A stretch of DNA of 64,000 nt. Origin: Mucor racemosus. Its lineage: Eukaryota; Mucoromycota; Mucoromycetes; Mucorales; Mucoraceae. The DNA is taken from assembly GCA_027405735.1 (NCBI GenBank), contig JAPEHQ010000007.1, forward strand, positions 2,505,001 through 2,569,000, read 5' to 3'. Made by a program: the position numbers and the translations under genes. This document shows positions 12,909 to 24,471 of this stretch, piece after piece. The notes under the pieces are model-generated. The model worked only from the letters and a program-made list of their open reading frames with translations. It was not told the DNA's origin and did no database searches. Position 1 is the first letter of the stretch. The number at the start of each line of letters is the position of its first letter.

Positions 12909-13129
12909 GATTTTTGTATAATAGGAAAAGAAGAAGAATAAAAGAGAAAAGAAAAGTATATTAATAGAAATATAATTTGCTCTTTTATATATAAGCTGTA
13001 TGCAGTTTGGTGATGATGTATTTGAGATAACACAAAAAATAAGGCTTTTTTTTTTTTTTTCATTTATAAATACTACATGTACATACAAAAGGGGCGTTTG
13101 ATTTATTTCAAAAATTGATTCACGTGTGC

Positions 13130-15275
13130 TTAATTTGAATAATCCCATTTACGTGCTATATTCTTTAAAATGTTGGTAAATGATGGCCATCTTTTAATTG
13201 ATTCAGTTGTATCTAATGTTTGTGGTTCAACTGAGGTTACCTATATTGAAAAAAAAAAAAAAAGGTTAAAACTTATTGTTCTTGTACCAAAAAGTTATTT
13301 TTAAGACTTTTTCTTTTACCATCATTTCGGTTCTTTTAACCTTTTTATCTTGCTGTTCAACATGATTTACACTAATTAAGCCATCTTCAAATAAATATCT
13401 TTTCTTGTTGATAAAGGAAATATCTGAAAGAATCAAGTTTTCATTCAAAATATGCTGTTGTTTAGGTGCTGAAATTTCACCGTAACTGATTAATTTGCAT
13501 TGATCTATCAATTCTTCTAAATTTGTTGTATTTTTGGTATAATCTAAATATTGTTTCGCCATTAATCGAACATCTACATTTCCATAAAGTCCTAAAATAT
13601 CTACAACAGATCGATTCTTTTCTGCGGTGATTTTTTTGATATTCAAATTGCCATCCTCTTGAATTAAAAATTCGACCAAAAGTCGCTTCAAATCCGAATT
13701 CTCGTTATTATAATTAGCTAATAATGATTGATTGACATATTCTAATTGAATTGTGCGCTGATGAAATCCACCATCTAAAGCTTGCGTGATTGGCATGTAT
13801 GGTGTAGTTAATTTACGGGGTGGGATACTGTTGAGAAACAAGGTTCTATTTTTGAATAGTGTGGTGAGATTGGTTGTATTACCAGTTGTGGGTGATTTAT
13901 TCTTTGTATCTTGGAATAGCAATTTGCCAAACCTACACATAACTATTAATAAAAACGGTGCTTTATGAGTTTCTCTGATCTTACCTTGCTTCCATTGATA
14001 TATTATCATTGGTATTTAATGGTTTTACTAGTAAATCCTTAATGTTGTCAATGCTACCTAGCATTCTAAGAGAGGATTATAAATCAGTCTGCAATTGTCA
14101 ATAACTTGTTTGATTCAACGAAAACCTACTCTTGGCCATTTAATACCATATAATCATCCTGTTCATCCTTGTTGTTATATTCTAGTTTATTCCAATCAAG
14201 TTTCTTGTCATAAAATGGCATGGATAATGAATCTTGGATTGGTAAAACTGTAAATTCCATGTTTTTATGCACAATTGTATGATCTGCTGTATCCAAAACT
14301 TTTTTACTAGTTGCATTCATCTATTTCATAATGAGTCAATCATTCAAACAATCAAAAACTAGAAATTTACCTCTGTAAGCATTAAACTCAACAAGCGTTT
14401 TGCATTACTCAAATTTTCAGTAGATGTGCTCGCCAAGGAGAACTTTTTTTTTTTTTTCAAAATGTCAGCAACAATTTTGTGATTCAACTGTACATAAACA
14501 TTACCTTGTCTTGATCTAATGTAATAAAACTTCCAGCTAACTTTGATATATCCATTAAAGATTCATTCACTTCATTCTTCAACTGTGGGTTTTCTTTAAG
14601 TTCGTCTGGTAAATTCATTTCCTCCTGCAGAATATTCAAATGTGTCAAAATTTCTTCTTTGGCTTTAGCTACGGCCTTTGATAGGCCTTCTACGGCGTAT
14701 TCTTTTTTATCCACATCAATCGTAATAAGAACTTGATGATTCTCTTCGATATTGCGGATGGTATCTCCATTACTACCAATAATGAAAAACATTTGCTGAA
14801 AAGTTGCGGGAAAACTTTCTCTCACTGTATCTCTTCGTCTTTCCATAGCCTCTTTTTGTCTAGCCGCATCAAATTCTTCGGTAGTTTGAATCCCCCAATG
14901 CTTTTTAATAATGCCATCGATCAATTGTCGCTTCTTGCGCTTATGTCTAGGCAACTTGTGCACAGCTGAATAATCTACTAATTGACGAACACTGAAAGAT
15001 TTCTCAAACATTGTAACTAATTTATCCAATTCATCAGAATGAAGCACTTCTGTAACAGGTTTGAATGTCTCAATCGATTCTAAAAGCACATCTTTATTCT
15101 GCTTAATGTTGGATTTCTCTAATTCGGCTACCATGGCTTGCAAGCGTTGATCTGATAAAAGTTCTTCTTTAGCACCAGCATCTTTAAAACAAAATTGTGT
15201 AGTTGAAAAATAACGATGTTGGTATCTTTTCGAGGCAATTCGAAGCAAATGACGATATCGTATAGTAAGTGGCAT
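13130..15275 (-). CDS. SLS1: SLS1-like mitochondrial gene-expression regulator
   Basis: Six exons keep frame: 15275-14505, 14442-14371, 14320-14130, 14065-13985, 13932-13320 and 13240-13130, giving ~612 aa, similar to yeast Sls1 (about 640). The N-terminus is a mitochondrial presequence (MPLTIRYRHLLRIASKRYQH, Arg-rich, no acids). Residues ~85-135 (SFSVRQLVDYSAVHKLPRHK, then a basic KRKKRQLIDGIIKKHWG) match the fold expected of the SLS family. Residues ~165-195 look like a KH-type RNA-binding element (FFIIGSNGDTIRNIEENHQV). In yeast this inner-membrane protein couples mitochondrial transcription to translation; the function here is inferred. The C-terminal half is less conserved, so the family call is moderate while the gene structure is firm. 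The acceptor at 14443 follows an unusual poly-A run instead of a pyrimidine tract. A T25 run lies just upstream of the start codon. Confidence 0.68.
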
Positions 15276-16339
15276 CGTCTTTTTTTTTTTTTTTTTTTTT
15301 TTTTTGTCAGTAGAAAAAGAAAATCTTTGCCAGGGTTAAAGTGATTGCCCGGAAGTTTATTTGATAGAATCATTGAGTAGTCTAGGTAAAATGATGGTTT
15401 TGATAGGTACACTACTCGGAATAGAATGTCACATAAAATTTATGCCATTTGGAAGTTTCTATGAATGGATAGAGAAATATCTTCTTTGGGTTCTTTTAAT
15501 GCAGATTAACCGGTTGATTTTGTTGTGAGTGGGTTTATTTGCGTAGATTTGAATGATCTATTCTCTTTCGTTAGAATCTTATTCGATACCTGAAAATAAT
15601 ACATAGAACACTCGAGTTTCCATCATACAAAAAGAGAGATGTCCATAAGCTTTTTTTTAAGGATATGATTACTAATCACACTAATTATTAATGCAAATGT
15701 GCATATTATGTCCATATCGGCTACACTGGCCAATTTATGTATATTCAAAACTCTAATTCAGCCTTTACTACCCCACTCTTTTTTTTTAAAAATTGGTAAG
15801 CATAGAATTTTCTGATCAATTTAGATTTCCTTTCGAAAACGACAATAACTTCCCTGAAATCTACCCAATGAATATTAGGTGATGTGCAAATCAAACATGA
15901 ATATTCTTTTTAACTATTAATTCTTCGTAGATCAATGTTATAGGTTGCTGAGCACCTTCTTGTTGATGAAAAAATAACCAAATTTTGCTTCTTTTCCCAT
16001 GATTGATTGATTGGTTGATTGATTGACTGATTGACTGATTGATAACATTGACTTTATGTGGTTATAATCTCTAGTGGAAATGAGCATATTCTCAAAATCA
16101 GTCTAGGTAATTTGCATCCGTAACCGTCCCTCACAACAATATGTATCTAATGCGTTTAATTTTTGAAGAAACCTTAAAATTTTCAACAGAGAAACTTCAA
16201 ATTTTGTACTTGCCTTTTGGGTAACCCCATTTCATCGGCTCACTTCTCATGGTGAGGGCTCCCTTCAGCCAATATAAACACCCTGATTTTGCTATTTGAT
16301 TTTAAAACAACCTTTTAACAAAAGGAAATGCCTAGGAAT
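15276..16339. other. Intergenic with a GATT microsatellite
   Basis: Upstream of the SLS1-like gene. About 16,003-16,044 is an imperfect tetranucleotide array of GATT/GACT units. No gene is recognised. Confidence 0.5.
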
Positions 16340-17060
16340 TTACTGTTTAAGCTCTAATATATTCAACGAGTCTCGTTATACCCATATACTTAATGATCTA
16401 ATTGATCTCGGACTTCTAGCAATTTAAGTTATATAACGCATCATGCTATCTGTCCTGAATTTATTTCACATCTCATCTATAGACTCACAACACATAAATT
16501 TACTGCTTTTTCCTTGAAAACTAGGCCCGACTTTTCATCCTTGTTCTTCTTTTTTTTTCACTAAATAATACAAATAAAAAATTATATGCTAATGTACCTG
16601 AGATGTTCAACTTTAATCCAAAAATGAGTATCCAGATATATCCTATTTTTTGCAGTTGATATAATTTTTTCAATGCTAATGTTTCAAATTTTTACGCGTA
16701 TTCCACAGCTAAAGATTGAAAACTTTGAGGCTTCATATCTCTGCAGAACATTAAGCTATACTAATACGCTTTAATAATAAAACTTACTTATTTTAAAGCT
16801 CTCTATAACATATTTTAATATAAAAAAATTCTGAGCACCTTTATTTTTTTTTTATTTTTTTGACATTTTTGCAGTAGATTTCAAAATATTTGTTAAATTG
16901 AGCGGTATTTTTTTAACATGCATGTCATTGACCTCTTTGAGCTCTCTTGGATTCAGTTTAGTTTTTTTTTAAAATATTGATTTTTTGTGGAGATATCCTC
17001 AAAAATGTGTACAAAGAGATATTTTCATTTCTAGCTTCCATTTTCCCCTTGTATACCCTC
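16340..17060 (-). repeat. Repeat family R1, copy b (short form)
   Basis: This is a diverged copy of the R1 terminal part. It keeps TTTTCCTTGAAAACTAGG and GTGGAGATATCCTCAAAAATG, and ends in CTTGTATACCCTC, the same end seen in copies a and e. The R1 reading frame is still traceable on the minus strand (SLYTFLRISP) but is soon interrupted. It stands inverted relative to copy c at 21.4 kb, so copies b and c bracket the R2 element. Confidence 0.75.
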
Positions 17061-18051
17061 TGAAATGTCAAAACGGTCTTAAGAAATAATCTTGCCAAAA
17101 TATTGCACTTTTTATTAACAATACATCCAGAGGATGTATTTATATACTTTTCATTATAACTATTACACAGAATTACTATCTAAGAACATTACACTAATTA
17201 ACTAAGACGCATGTGAATCAACGTGGACACCTGTTGATTTACTATAATACCGAATATTGACTGAGAAGACCTTGAATGTGCGACCTAGTAGGATATAATA
17301 TTGACATAACAAGTCTTCCATAAAAAGCCGAACAGTCTCCGGAAGCGGCCACCTAATAATATTTCCAAGCCTTAAGTTTTTAGAAAAAATTACCGGACAG
17401 CCCGGACGCCATTGTTTAAATATTCCAAGCAGCTATAAGATGCAGGTATCGAAATTTCATACAAAAATTAAGGTTTGACTGCATTGCTATTAATTATTCA
17501 AAGGCTTATTTTAAGTAAAGTATAAATACACCCTATAACATTATTAGCCTACTAATAACAGATTTAACTTGAAAAGTACAAGATGTTACAACCGGATTCA
17601 AAAAAAGTCCATAAAATCACAAATTTAAAGGATTTATATATAAAATCATTACGGCCGACCTGTGCTGCACAAGATAATTCGTTGTGCACAGGCGGGATGC
17701 ACACTATAGCCTGATGAGTTGTTGCGCCCACTAAATAATGGCTAAAAAGATAACAAGATGCACATGTGCACAACAACAAAAAAAACTGCACAAGCACAAT
17801 GCTAAGCCTGTATGTGCAGAATTATAGATTCTGTCCGTGTGCATAATTGTAGAATTGCCCATAAGCATATCATTATCCCTATTTGTGCATAAATAATAAT
17901 GATAAAATCTGTCCATGAGTATAAATGAGCTGATTGTATGTGCACAAATTGGTTTGTACATGAGCATCGTGCCGTCCTCAAAATTCCATTGCATCTGTTA
18001 CTAGAATAATGGGTTTTTAAATTACATTTTCTTTTATTAATATAGATTATA
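17061..18051. other. Unclassified spacer with a TGCAC/GTGCA-rich cluster
   Basis: It lies between R1 copy b and the R2 left terminus. Within about 17,660-17,960 the words TGCAC or GTGCA occur around ten times (for example TGTGCTGCACAAG, GATGCACATGTGCACAAC). Open frames on the minus strand here are Cys/His-rich and short, and look like artefacts of this word bias. No domain is recognised. Confidence 0.35.
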
Positions 18052-18053
18052 TA

Positions 18054-21000
18054 GACAATAATACAATTCAATACGTTGTTGATGTAGAGCAATACATGCA
18101 AGAAGAGCCAATATATTCACAATTACCACCATTTGTGAATAATGTTTATAACTATAATGTTTACAGCAACAATGGCTTTTGCTCGAGCATAAGCTTAAAT
18201 AAGACTTGCTGCTTAAATTTATATGCAAGCCAAATCTAAGATTATAGATGTTGCTTTATCACTCATAAAATTCAAACAAATTAACCTTCTTTAAACTTAC
18301 TATTTTAGTTTACGATTGCCAGCTGTAAAAAGATTTGTTTTCAAGTATAGCGACGATCAAAACTATGGTTAATAATCAAGACATTAGATTATTTTTATTT
18401 TATTTTTGTTTCTATATCATTTAAAATTTTATCACTCTTCTGGAACATTTCGTGGGTTTGTAGCAGTTCTAGCTTTTCATTGAGTAGATATAAATATTAT
18501 TGCCTTCAATTTGGTCTGGTAATCAAGAAATACGTACAACAATACAGCAGTAACCAGTAAATATTGCTATTTGATCATAAAATGCGGTTAAATGAAAATA
18601 TCAGCCTCTAATATAGACTGCTACCTATTATACTAAAAACATTAATCTCTTATGTTAGCATGCGTATTCAGATAAAAGAAAAGAATATCAGCTTGATAGT
18701 CTGATATGCCTTATCAAACGGTGAATATATCCTTGGAATATAAAAACAAAAAGAGAGAAATAAGAAACAACACACGTAAAAAAGGATTTTCAAGGCTTTA
18801 CATTATTTAGCGCAATTAAAGCCCTTCTAAATTGCACATTTCAGCCAATGTAAACGTAGCATTACAGCGCATGAACTTTGAACTAAATAAAATAGGCAAC
18901 ATCTGTTATCGTAGAAACATACATTTTTCTACCAAAAAATAGTCTGTCATATCATAAATTCGTTAAAAAATTGTAAAAGCGAGCACGCAGAGCAACGCCG
19001 TAATTGAGCATAGCAAGACTGAACGGTTAAGTTTCTTATACTAGGGTATATCTAAGTTTTAAATAAAAAAGCGTTTCTTTTTTTTTAACTTTTCTTATAT
19101 TTAACCACGTGCGGTCTGAAAATTCAGTTTTTGTAGCGGACATTTTCGAGGCTCATTTTACCCTTACCAACACTCATGATTTAGGTCAAAAAACAGAAAA
19201 ATCAAATTTTGATACTAAAATCAGCGTTTAAATGTACTACATTATGAGAGAAAATTGTAGCCATAGCTAATACACATTTCATAAAAGCTTAATATTAAAT
19301 GTTAAGTAATAAAAATTTGCACTTTTGTCCCAAAAACGGTTTTTTGGTTAAAGGATTTTCATGTAATATTTTGCAATAAAAATGTTTGTTGTTTTTTATT
19401 GAGCAAATAGAGCATTAAATTCTGTATATGAGTAAAATTTTTGTTTTTATAATTGGTAGTATAATTAACTCTAGATTTGCAAAATCAGAAAAAAAAAATT
19501 AAAAAATGTCAAAATTGATGATCTGGACAAGAATAATTTTTAAAATTAATATTCCGCTTATAAGCTTTGTAAGTCTTAAAAATAAGGGATTTTATAATAC
19601 TTGAGAGCTTTTTCAAGAATTTACGATGCTGTACCCACTTGATTTGAGCTTATTACTGTAAACCTTTATAGATGTTAATATTGTGTGGTAGTATATTTGA
19701 TGATAATATAGTTTTACTTTATAATTATTGCGCTAGAATTAATTTACATTGAATTTTAGTGTTACCTCTCCAATATCATAAATCATAAACATAAACATGG
19801 CCATCACTGGAACCTATTGCCGCCTTTTTACCCTCTTTGTCACAAGCCAATTTATTCGATAATGCTTTATCAGAACCAACTTAAATACTACTTACAAATG
19901 GCTCCTCGCTATTTGCATTTAAATTCCATAAATTAAATTGACTGACTCCATCTACAGTAGTATCAAACTTATCATTAGCCCGCCTTATGATAAATGTCAA
20001 TTAATCCAAAATCAAAAACATCTCCCACTGTCATTGTTATAAGCTATAAAAAGCTTGTTGATTTTTAATAATACAACAATTAAATAAAAGACAAAATGAT
20101 ACGAATAGCATATGGTGAGTATTTACCATTTAAGTAGGTTTGATGAAGTATGCTTTTAAAATCTTTTAAAAATCCTGAGGCAAACACAACATCTTGGCCT
20201 GTAATTTCTATACATCAAAATGTTATAATTTCTACTACACAATGAATGCGCATTTTATCGATTTTGACCTCTACGTACATTGAGTATCAGTTTTTTACCA
20301 ATTTTATTTTCTCTAATTCATTAATATTCAGTTATACTGAACGATGATTCGTAGCATTATTGCCAAAAAAAAAGAATAAATGCTTCAAGAGTTTTCTGCA
20401 TGCCAAATCATGCGATTTATTAGTAGCAATGATTGCACTTAATTATGCTTATTGAACCTATGGATATTAATCAAAATAACTAGTAGTATTTTCATTCGAA
20501 ATTAAGCTTTCCTTTACATGTTTACATTCTTCCATTCTATAAATGACGTTTCTATAATAATAGACATTGTCTATTTTATTTAGTTCATGGTTTCTGCGTT
20601 ATAATGCTGCTTTTACATTGGCTAAAATATGCAATTTAGCAGGTTTTAATTGCGCTGGAAATAATGTAAAGTCTTGAAAATCCTTTTCTACGTGTGTTGT
20701 TTCTTATTTCTCTCTTTTTGTTTTTATATTCCAAGGATATATTCACCGTTTGATAAGGCATATCAGACTATCAAGCTGATATTCTTTTCTTTTATCTGAA
20801 TACGCATGCTAACATAAGAGATTAATGTTTTTAGTATAATAGGTAGCAGTCTATATTAGAGGCTGATATTTTCATTTAACCGCATTTTATGATCAAATAG
20901 CAATATTTACTGGTTACTGCTGTATTGTTGTACGTATTTCTTGATTACCAGACCAAATTGAAGGCAATAATATTTATATCTACTCAATGAAAAGCTAGAA

Positions 21001-21413
21001 CTGCTACAAACCCACGAAATGTTCCAGAAGAGTGATAAAATTTTAAATGATATAGAAACAAAAATAAAATAAAAATAATCTAATGTCTTGATTATTAACC
21101 ATAGTTTTGATCGTCGCTATACTTGAAAACAAATCTTTTTACAGCTGGCAATCGTAAACTAAAATAGTAAGTTTAAAGAAGGTTAATTTGTTTGAATTTT
21201 ATGAGTGATAAAGCAACATCTATAATCTTAGATTTGGCTTGCATATAAATTTAAGCAGCAAGTCTTATTTAAGCTTATGCTCGAGCAAAAGCCATTGTTG
21301 CTGTAAACATTATAGTTATAAACATTATTCACAAATGATGGTAATTGTGAATATATTGGCTCTTCTTGCATGTATTGCTCTACATCAATAACGTATTGAA
21401 TTGTATTATTGTC
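18054..21413. mobile_element. R2 element, copy 1 (complete, ~870-bp inverted arms, TA-flanked)
   Basis: The left arm (18,054 to ~18,925) and right arm (~20,550-21,413) are inverted copies of each other, both starting GACAATAATACAATTCAATA and flanked by TA on the outside (18,052-18,053 and 21,414-21,415). TA duplication is the mark of Tc1/mariner-like and some other cut-and-paste transposons. The interior of ~1.6 kb has no transposase that I can see, so the element is probably non-autonomous. It carries a decayed dynein intermediate-chain fragment on the minus strand (see the entry at 19,766). Its right end adjoins R1 copy c directly. The arms share mutations and diverge by roughly 10% by eye. 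Confidence 0.8.
19766..19985 (-). pseudogene. Captured fragment of cytoplasmic dynein intermediate chain (WD repeat), inside R2 copy 1
   Basis: The minus strand reads, with two short interruptions, DTTVDGVSQFNLWNLNANSE, then a stop, then DKEGKKAAIGSSDGHVYVYD and DIGE. This matches the last WD40 repeat of dynein intermediate chains, which reads (V)DGxGxFDLWNLN ... EGKxxAxGxSxGxVYVYDxGE. DIGE is followed by GTAACA, like an exon end with its donor. There is an in-frame stop (TAA) after FVSSI and a small duplication in the GHVYVYD region, so it cannot be expressed as part of a motor subunit. The same fragment recurs in R2 copy 2, so it moved with the element. A real dynein gene at this site is ruled out by the missing flanking exons. 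Confidence 0.72.
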
Positions 21414-21415
21414 TA

Positions 21416-22110
21416 GAAATGAAGGTATCTTTTTGTACACATTTTTGAGGATATCTCCACGAAAAATTAATATTTTAAAAAACTCTAAATTGGGTCCGAG
21501 AGAGCTTAACGAGCTTAATGACATGAATGCAAAAAAAAATATTGCTCGATTTAGCCAATATTTTGAAACCTACTATAGAAATGTCAAAAAAAAGAAAAAA
21601 AAAATAAAGGTGCTCAGAATTTTTTTATATTAAAATATGCTATAGAGCACTTTAAAACAAGTAAGTTTTGTTATTAAAAAGTGTTAGTATAGCTTATTTT
21701 TTTCTGGAGATATGAAGCCTCAAAGTTTTCAATCTGTTAGCAGTGAAATACGCGTAAAAAATCTGAAACATTAGCATTGAAAAATTAATACCAACTGTAA
21801 AAAGTAGGATATTTCCGGATACTTGTTTTTGGATTACAGGTGAGCATCTCAGGTACATTGGCATATATTTTTTTTCTTGGTGTTATTTAGTGAAAACAAA
21901 AACTAGGGTAGGGATGAAAAATGAGACCCAGTTTTCAAGGGAAAAGCAGTGAATTTTACGCGTTTTTGAGTCTTTCGTGAGATATAAAATAAATTTAGGG
22001 ATAGGTAGCATAATGCGATCAATTAATTTCTATTTTGCAATGTCTAAGCTCTAAGGTATATCTTAAAAAGCGTTTAGTTTGAGGTTAGTTATAGAAAAGA
22101 GGGCACTCTG
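21416..22110 (+). repeat. Repeat family R1, copy c
   Basis: Begins exactly where R2 copy 1 ends (CTAGAAATGAAGGTATC). It carries the R1 frame 21409-21633 (GIFLYTFLRISPRKINILK, LGPRELNELNDM) and runs through ACGCGTAAAAAATCTGAAAC to GAGGTTAGTTATAGAAAAGA. It is the mirror image of copy b. Confidence 0.75.
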
Positions 22111-22962
22111 ATTTTGAAGATTGAAAACTATGAGAATTCAATTTCTTGAAAATTCGAGTTTTGCTCGACCAGATACCTGCAAAAAAAAAATACAAAATCC
22201 ATTTAACGTATGGAGAGTAGCATTTTCTGAATATATCAGATCGTATTAATCGTTTATTAACTATAGAGTGTAATTGTTATCAAACTAGATGAAATTTTGT
22301 ATTATTATTATGAATTAATCAGAAAAGGAATAGAAGGGTTTGGAGTGTAACTGCTTGGCTTCAACAATAAGCATTACTACTCAATATTATATAGGAAAAA
22401 TAAATTACTTATTTGAATACCACGAGTTTAATGTATGTATAAAGTAAATCACTCAACACACACTAACATATGATGTTTCTACTGCATTAATGTTGAATAT
22501 AACATGCTACTTGTGTATATATACGGTTATTGTGCGATTTCTCTCGTTTTAAGCCAAGAAAGTACAACATTGAATGTTTTGAGAAACCCAGGTAATGCGC
22601 ATAACATCATTGCACATTTTGTTCAAGTGATACGAATATAATAATGATAGGCAGACTGGTTTATATATAAATATTCAACGACCAAATAGGTATTATGCTA
22701 AGCCTATATACTCGGCATTGCCTATTACACTACATTATGCGATGTACACAAATCTTTCCTTATGATAATATTATTGTGGCGTTGGTTGCATATTGAGAGA
22801 GGCGCATATCCTATGATTCCGTTTCACTGATTTTTAGTTTAGCAAGTGATGAGATTTAAAAATAAACAGCAATTAGAAAAAGGGGGGCAGATGGGAAATC
22901 TCTTTCTTTTTATTTTTTTTTCTCTTTAATTTTCAGTAACAACATATACAAACTTTACAACA
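22111..22962. other. Intergenic, promoter side of the first calmodulin-like gene
   Basis: No gene or repeat recognised. A pyrimidine-rich tract (CTCTTTCTTTTTATTTTTTTTTCTC-like) lies at ~22,900-22,930, just before the start codon at 22,963. Confidence 0.4.
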
Positions 22963-23637
22963 ATGGCCTCTAAAAGACTTAGTCTCGGTAGTCACTTTTT
23001 AAGTAGCAAGAAAAAGACAGATTTATCAGATTTATTCACAAGTTTCGATAAAGATAATGACGGAAAAATCTCTCACTCGGAATTAGAAGACATGTTACAA
23101 TCAGCTGGAATAAAATCGACCATGGTAAGGCTTTCTTATTTCTTTATACGGTATAAATGCTTAGCCGTTTAATAATAACGTTCTTTCTATTCCTTCTATT
23201 TATCTTCTATATAGTTAAAAGACTATCAACCAGATGAAAAAGGAGGAGCAGCAGGAGGATTAGATTTCGAAGAATTTGCTAAATTAATGAGACCTACATT
23301 ATCAGACCCACATCGACTTACAAGCAAACAATTAGAGTTGAAAGAAGCTTTTGATGCATTCGATAAAGATGGAGATGGATTTATTAATGTGCCTGAATTG
23401 CAAGCAATGATGGAAAAATTAGGTGACAAAATAACATTACAAGAAGCACAAGAATTGGTTCAAGAAGTAGATTTGGATAAAGATGGAGTAGTTAATTTCA
23501 ATGAATTTTCCATTATGATGGGTGTACAGCAACCAACTACAGCTATGAAAAAGAGGTCAGAATGTCCGCATCATCAACACCGTTCTTCATTAAGAAGGTT
23601 CTTCTGCAGCCACAAAAATAGTAAAGAAACAAATTGA
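22963..23637 (+). CDS. Calmodulin-like EF-hand protein with basic tails
   Basis: Two exons, 22963-23124 and 23215-23637 (donor ATG|GTAAGG, acceptor ATATAG), give 194 aa. EF-hand loops: residues 29-40 DKDNDGKISHSE (complete), a decayed second hand around residues 60-75 (EKGGAAGGLDFEEF, loop lost), 104-115 DKDGDGFINVPE and 140-151 DLDKDGVVNFNE (both complete). So three of four sites should bind calcium. Unlike calmodulin it starts with a basic, Ser-rich leader (MASKRLSLGSHFLSSKKKTD) and ends with a Cys/His/Arg-rich tail (RSECPHHQHRSSLRRFFCSH) that might contact membrane or metal; that is speculation. It is probably a Ca2+ sensor, partner unknown. It lies 285 bp upstream of a second EF-hand gene in the same direction. 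Confidence 0.85.
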
Positions 23638-23922
23638 TATGATTGGAGAAATTTTTATCAAGAAAGTGGATTAAAGCGCACTGGTTTATGGAAGTCTTCT
23701 ATGTAGAATATTACCATGGAAACTGTCTATCAAAAATAATAAAAATCAGTAGACTCCGCTTATGATTACCCATATTCAATGGATCGTCGCCTTGAGTGGC
23801 TATTTTAATAAGAGTGGGGCAGATTCCACGTGGATTCAAAAAATGATATAAAAGAGTGAATAGTTTGGTTGTCTTTTTCTTTTTAACTTTTGTATATTTA
23901 CTATCTTATTTGGAAAAAAAAA

Positions 23923-24471
23923 ATGACCCAAAATTACTATCTTCAACTTGGTATTACTACCGAAGAACTAAGCACATTACAAGAAGCTTTCCAGTTGTAC
24001 GATTTTAAACAAAATGGCTACATTACTATCGAACAATTCTCTCATATTTTGCTTGAACTTGGTATTGTGAAATCTGGTGATACCCAAGGTCAACAACTTA
24101 CTCATATCATTCAATCTGCTGATATCAATCATGATAACAAAATCGATTTTAATGAGTTTGTGTTGGCAATGTTCCATTACATGCCACATAATACTACTCA
24201 ACAACAACAACAACCACAAATCAGCTTTAATAGCCAGCAACAAGTATTCTCAGAAAAAGACACGACGGATGAAGAATTAATGGCATGTTTCCAATTCTTT
24301 GATCAAGACCATGATGGCCGCATTAGCCAGAAAGAACTTGAACAAGTTATGGTTCGTTTTGATACACATTTAACACCCAGAGAATTAAAAGAAATGATGT
24401 CTACTGCTGATATCAACAGAGATGGTTTCATTGATTTTGAAGAATTTAAGCAATTATTACCACCTTTATAG
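23923..24471 (+). CDS. Calmodulin-like four-EF-hand protein
   Basis: Single exon, 182 aa. ATG at 23923 (MTQNYYLQLG) is preferred over an in-frame ATG 33 nt upstream because the extension (MYIYYLIWKKK) is unlike family members and overlaps the A-run. Four EF loops: 27-38 DFKQNGYITIEQ (ends in Gln instead of Glu, so weak), 67-78 DINHDNKIDFNE (Asn in place of the usual Gly at loop position 6), 127-138 DQDHDGRISQKE and 163-174 DINRDGFIDFEE (both canonical). A Gln/Asn-rich linker of ~35 residues replaces the calmodulin central helix. It is likely a calcium sensor of the calmodulin/troponin C superfamily. Its neighbour is another divergent EF-hand gene, but the exon structure differs, so the tandem pair may be old. 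Confidence 0.85.
   Translation: MTQNYYLQLGITTEELSTLQEAFQLYDFKQNGYITIEQFSHILLELGIVKSGDTQGQQLTHIIQSADINHDNKIDFNEFVLAMFHYMPHNTTQQQQQPQISFNSQQQVFSEKDTTDEELMACFQFFDQDHDGRISQKELEQVMVRFDTHLTPRELKEMMSTADINRDGFIDFEEFKQLLPPL

Noticed and set aside
12909..13148. Upstream ATG at 13148 as start of the RasGEF gene
   Set aside because: It would add 80 residues of low-quality sequence containing poly-Lys and a hydrophobic stretch, and overlap the last exon of the SLS1-like gene. The ATG at 12908 has a clean context.
17564..18228. Overlapping Cys/His/Tyr-rich minus-strand frames
   Set aside because: They cross the boundary between unclassified spacer and R2 arm, and owe their length to TGCAC repeats. The same arm sequence elsewhere is interrupted.
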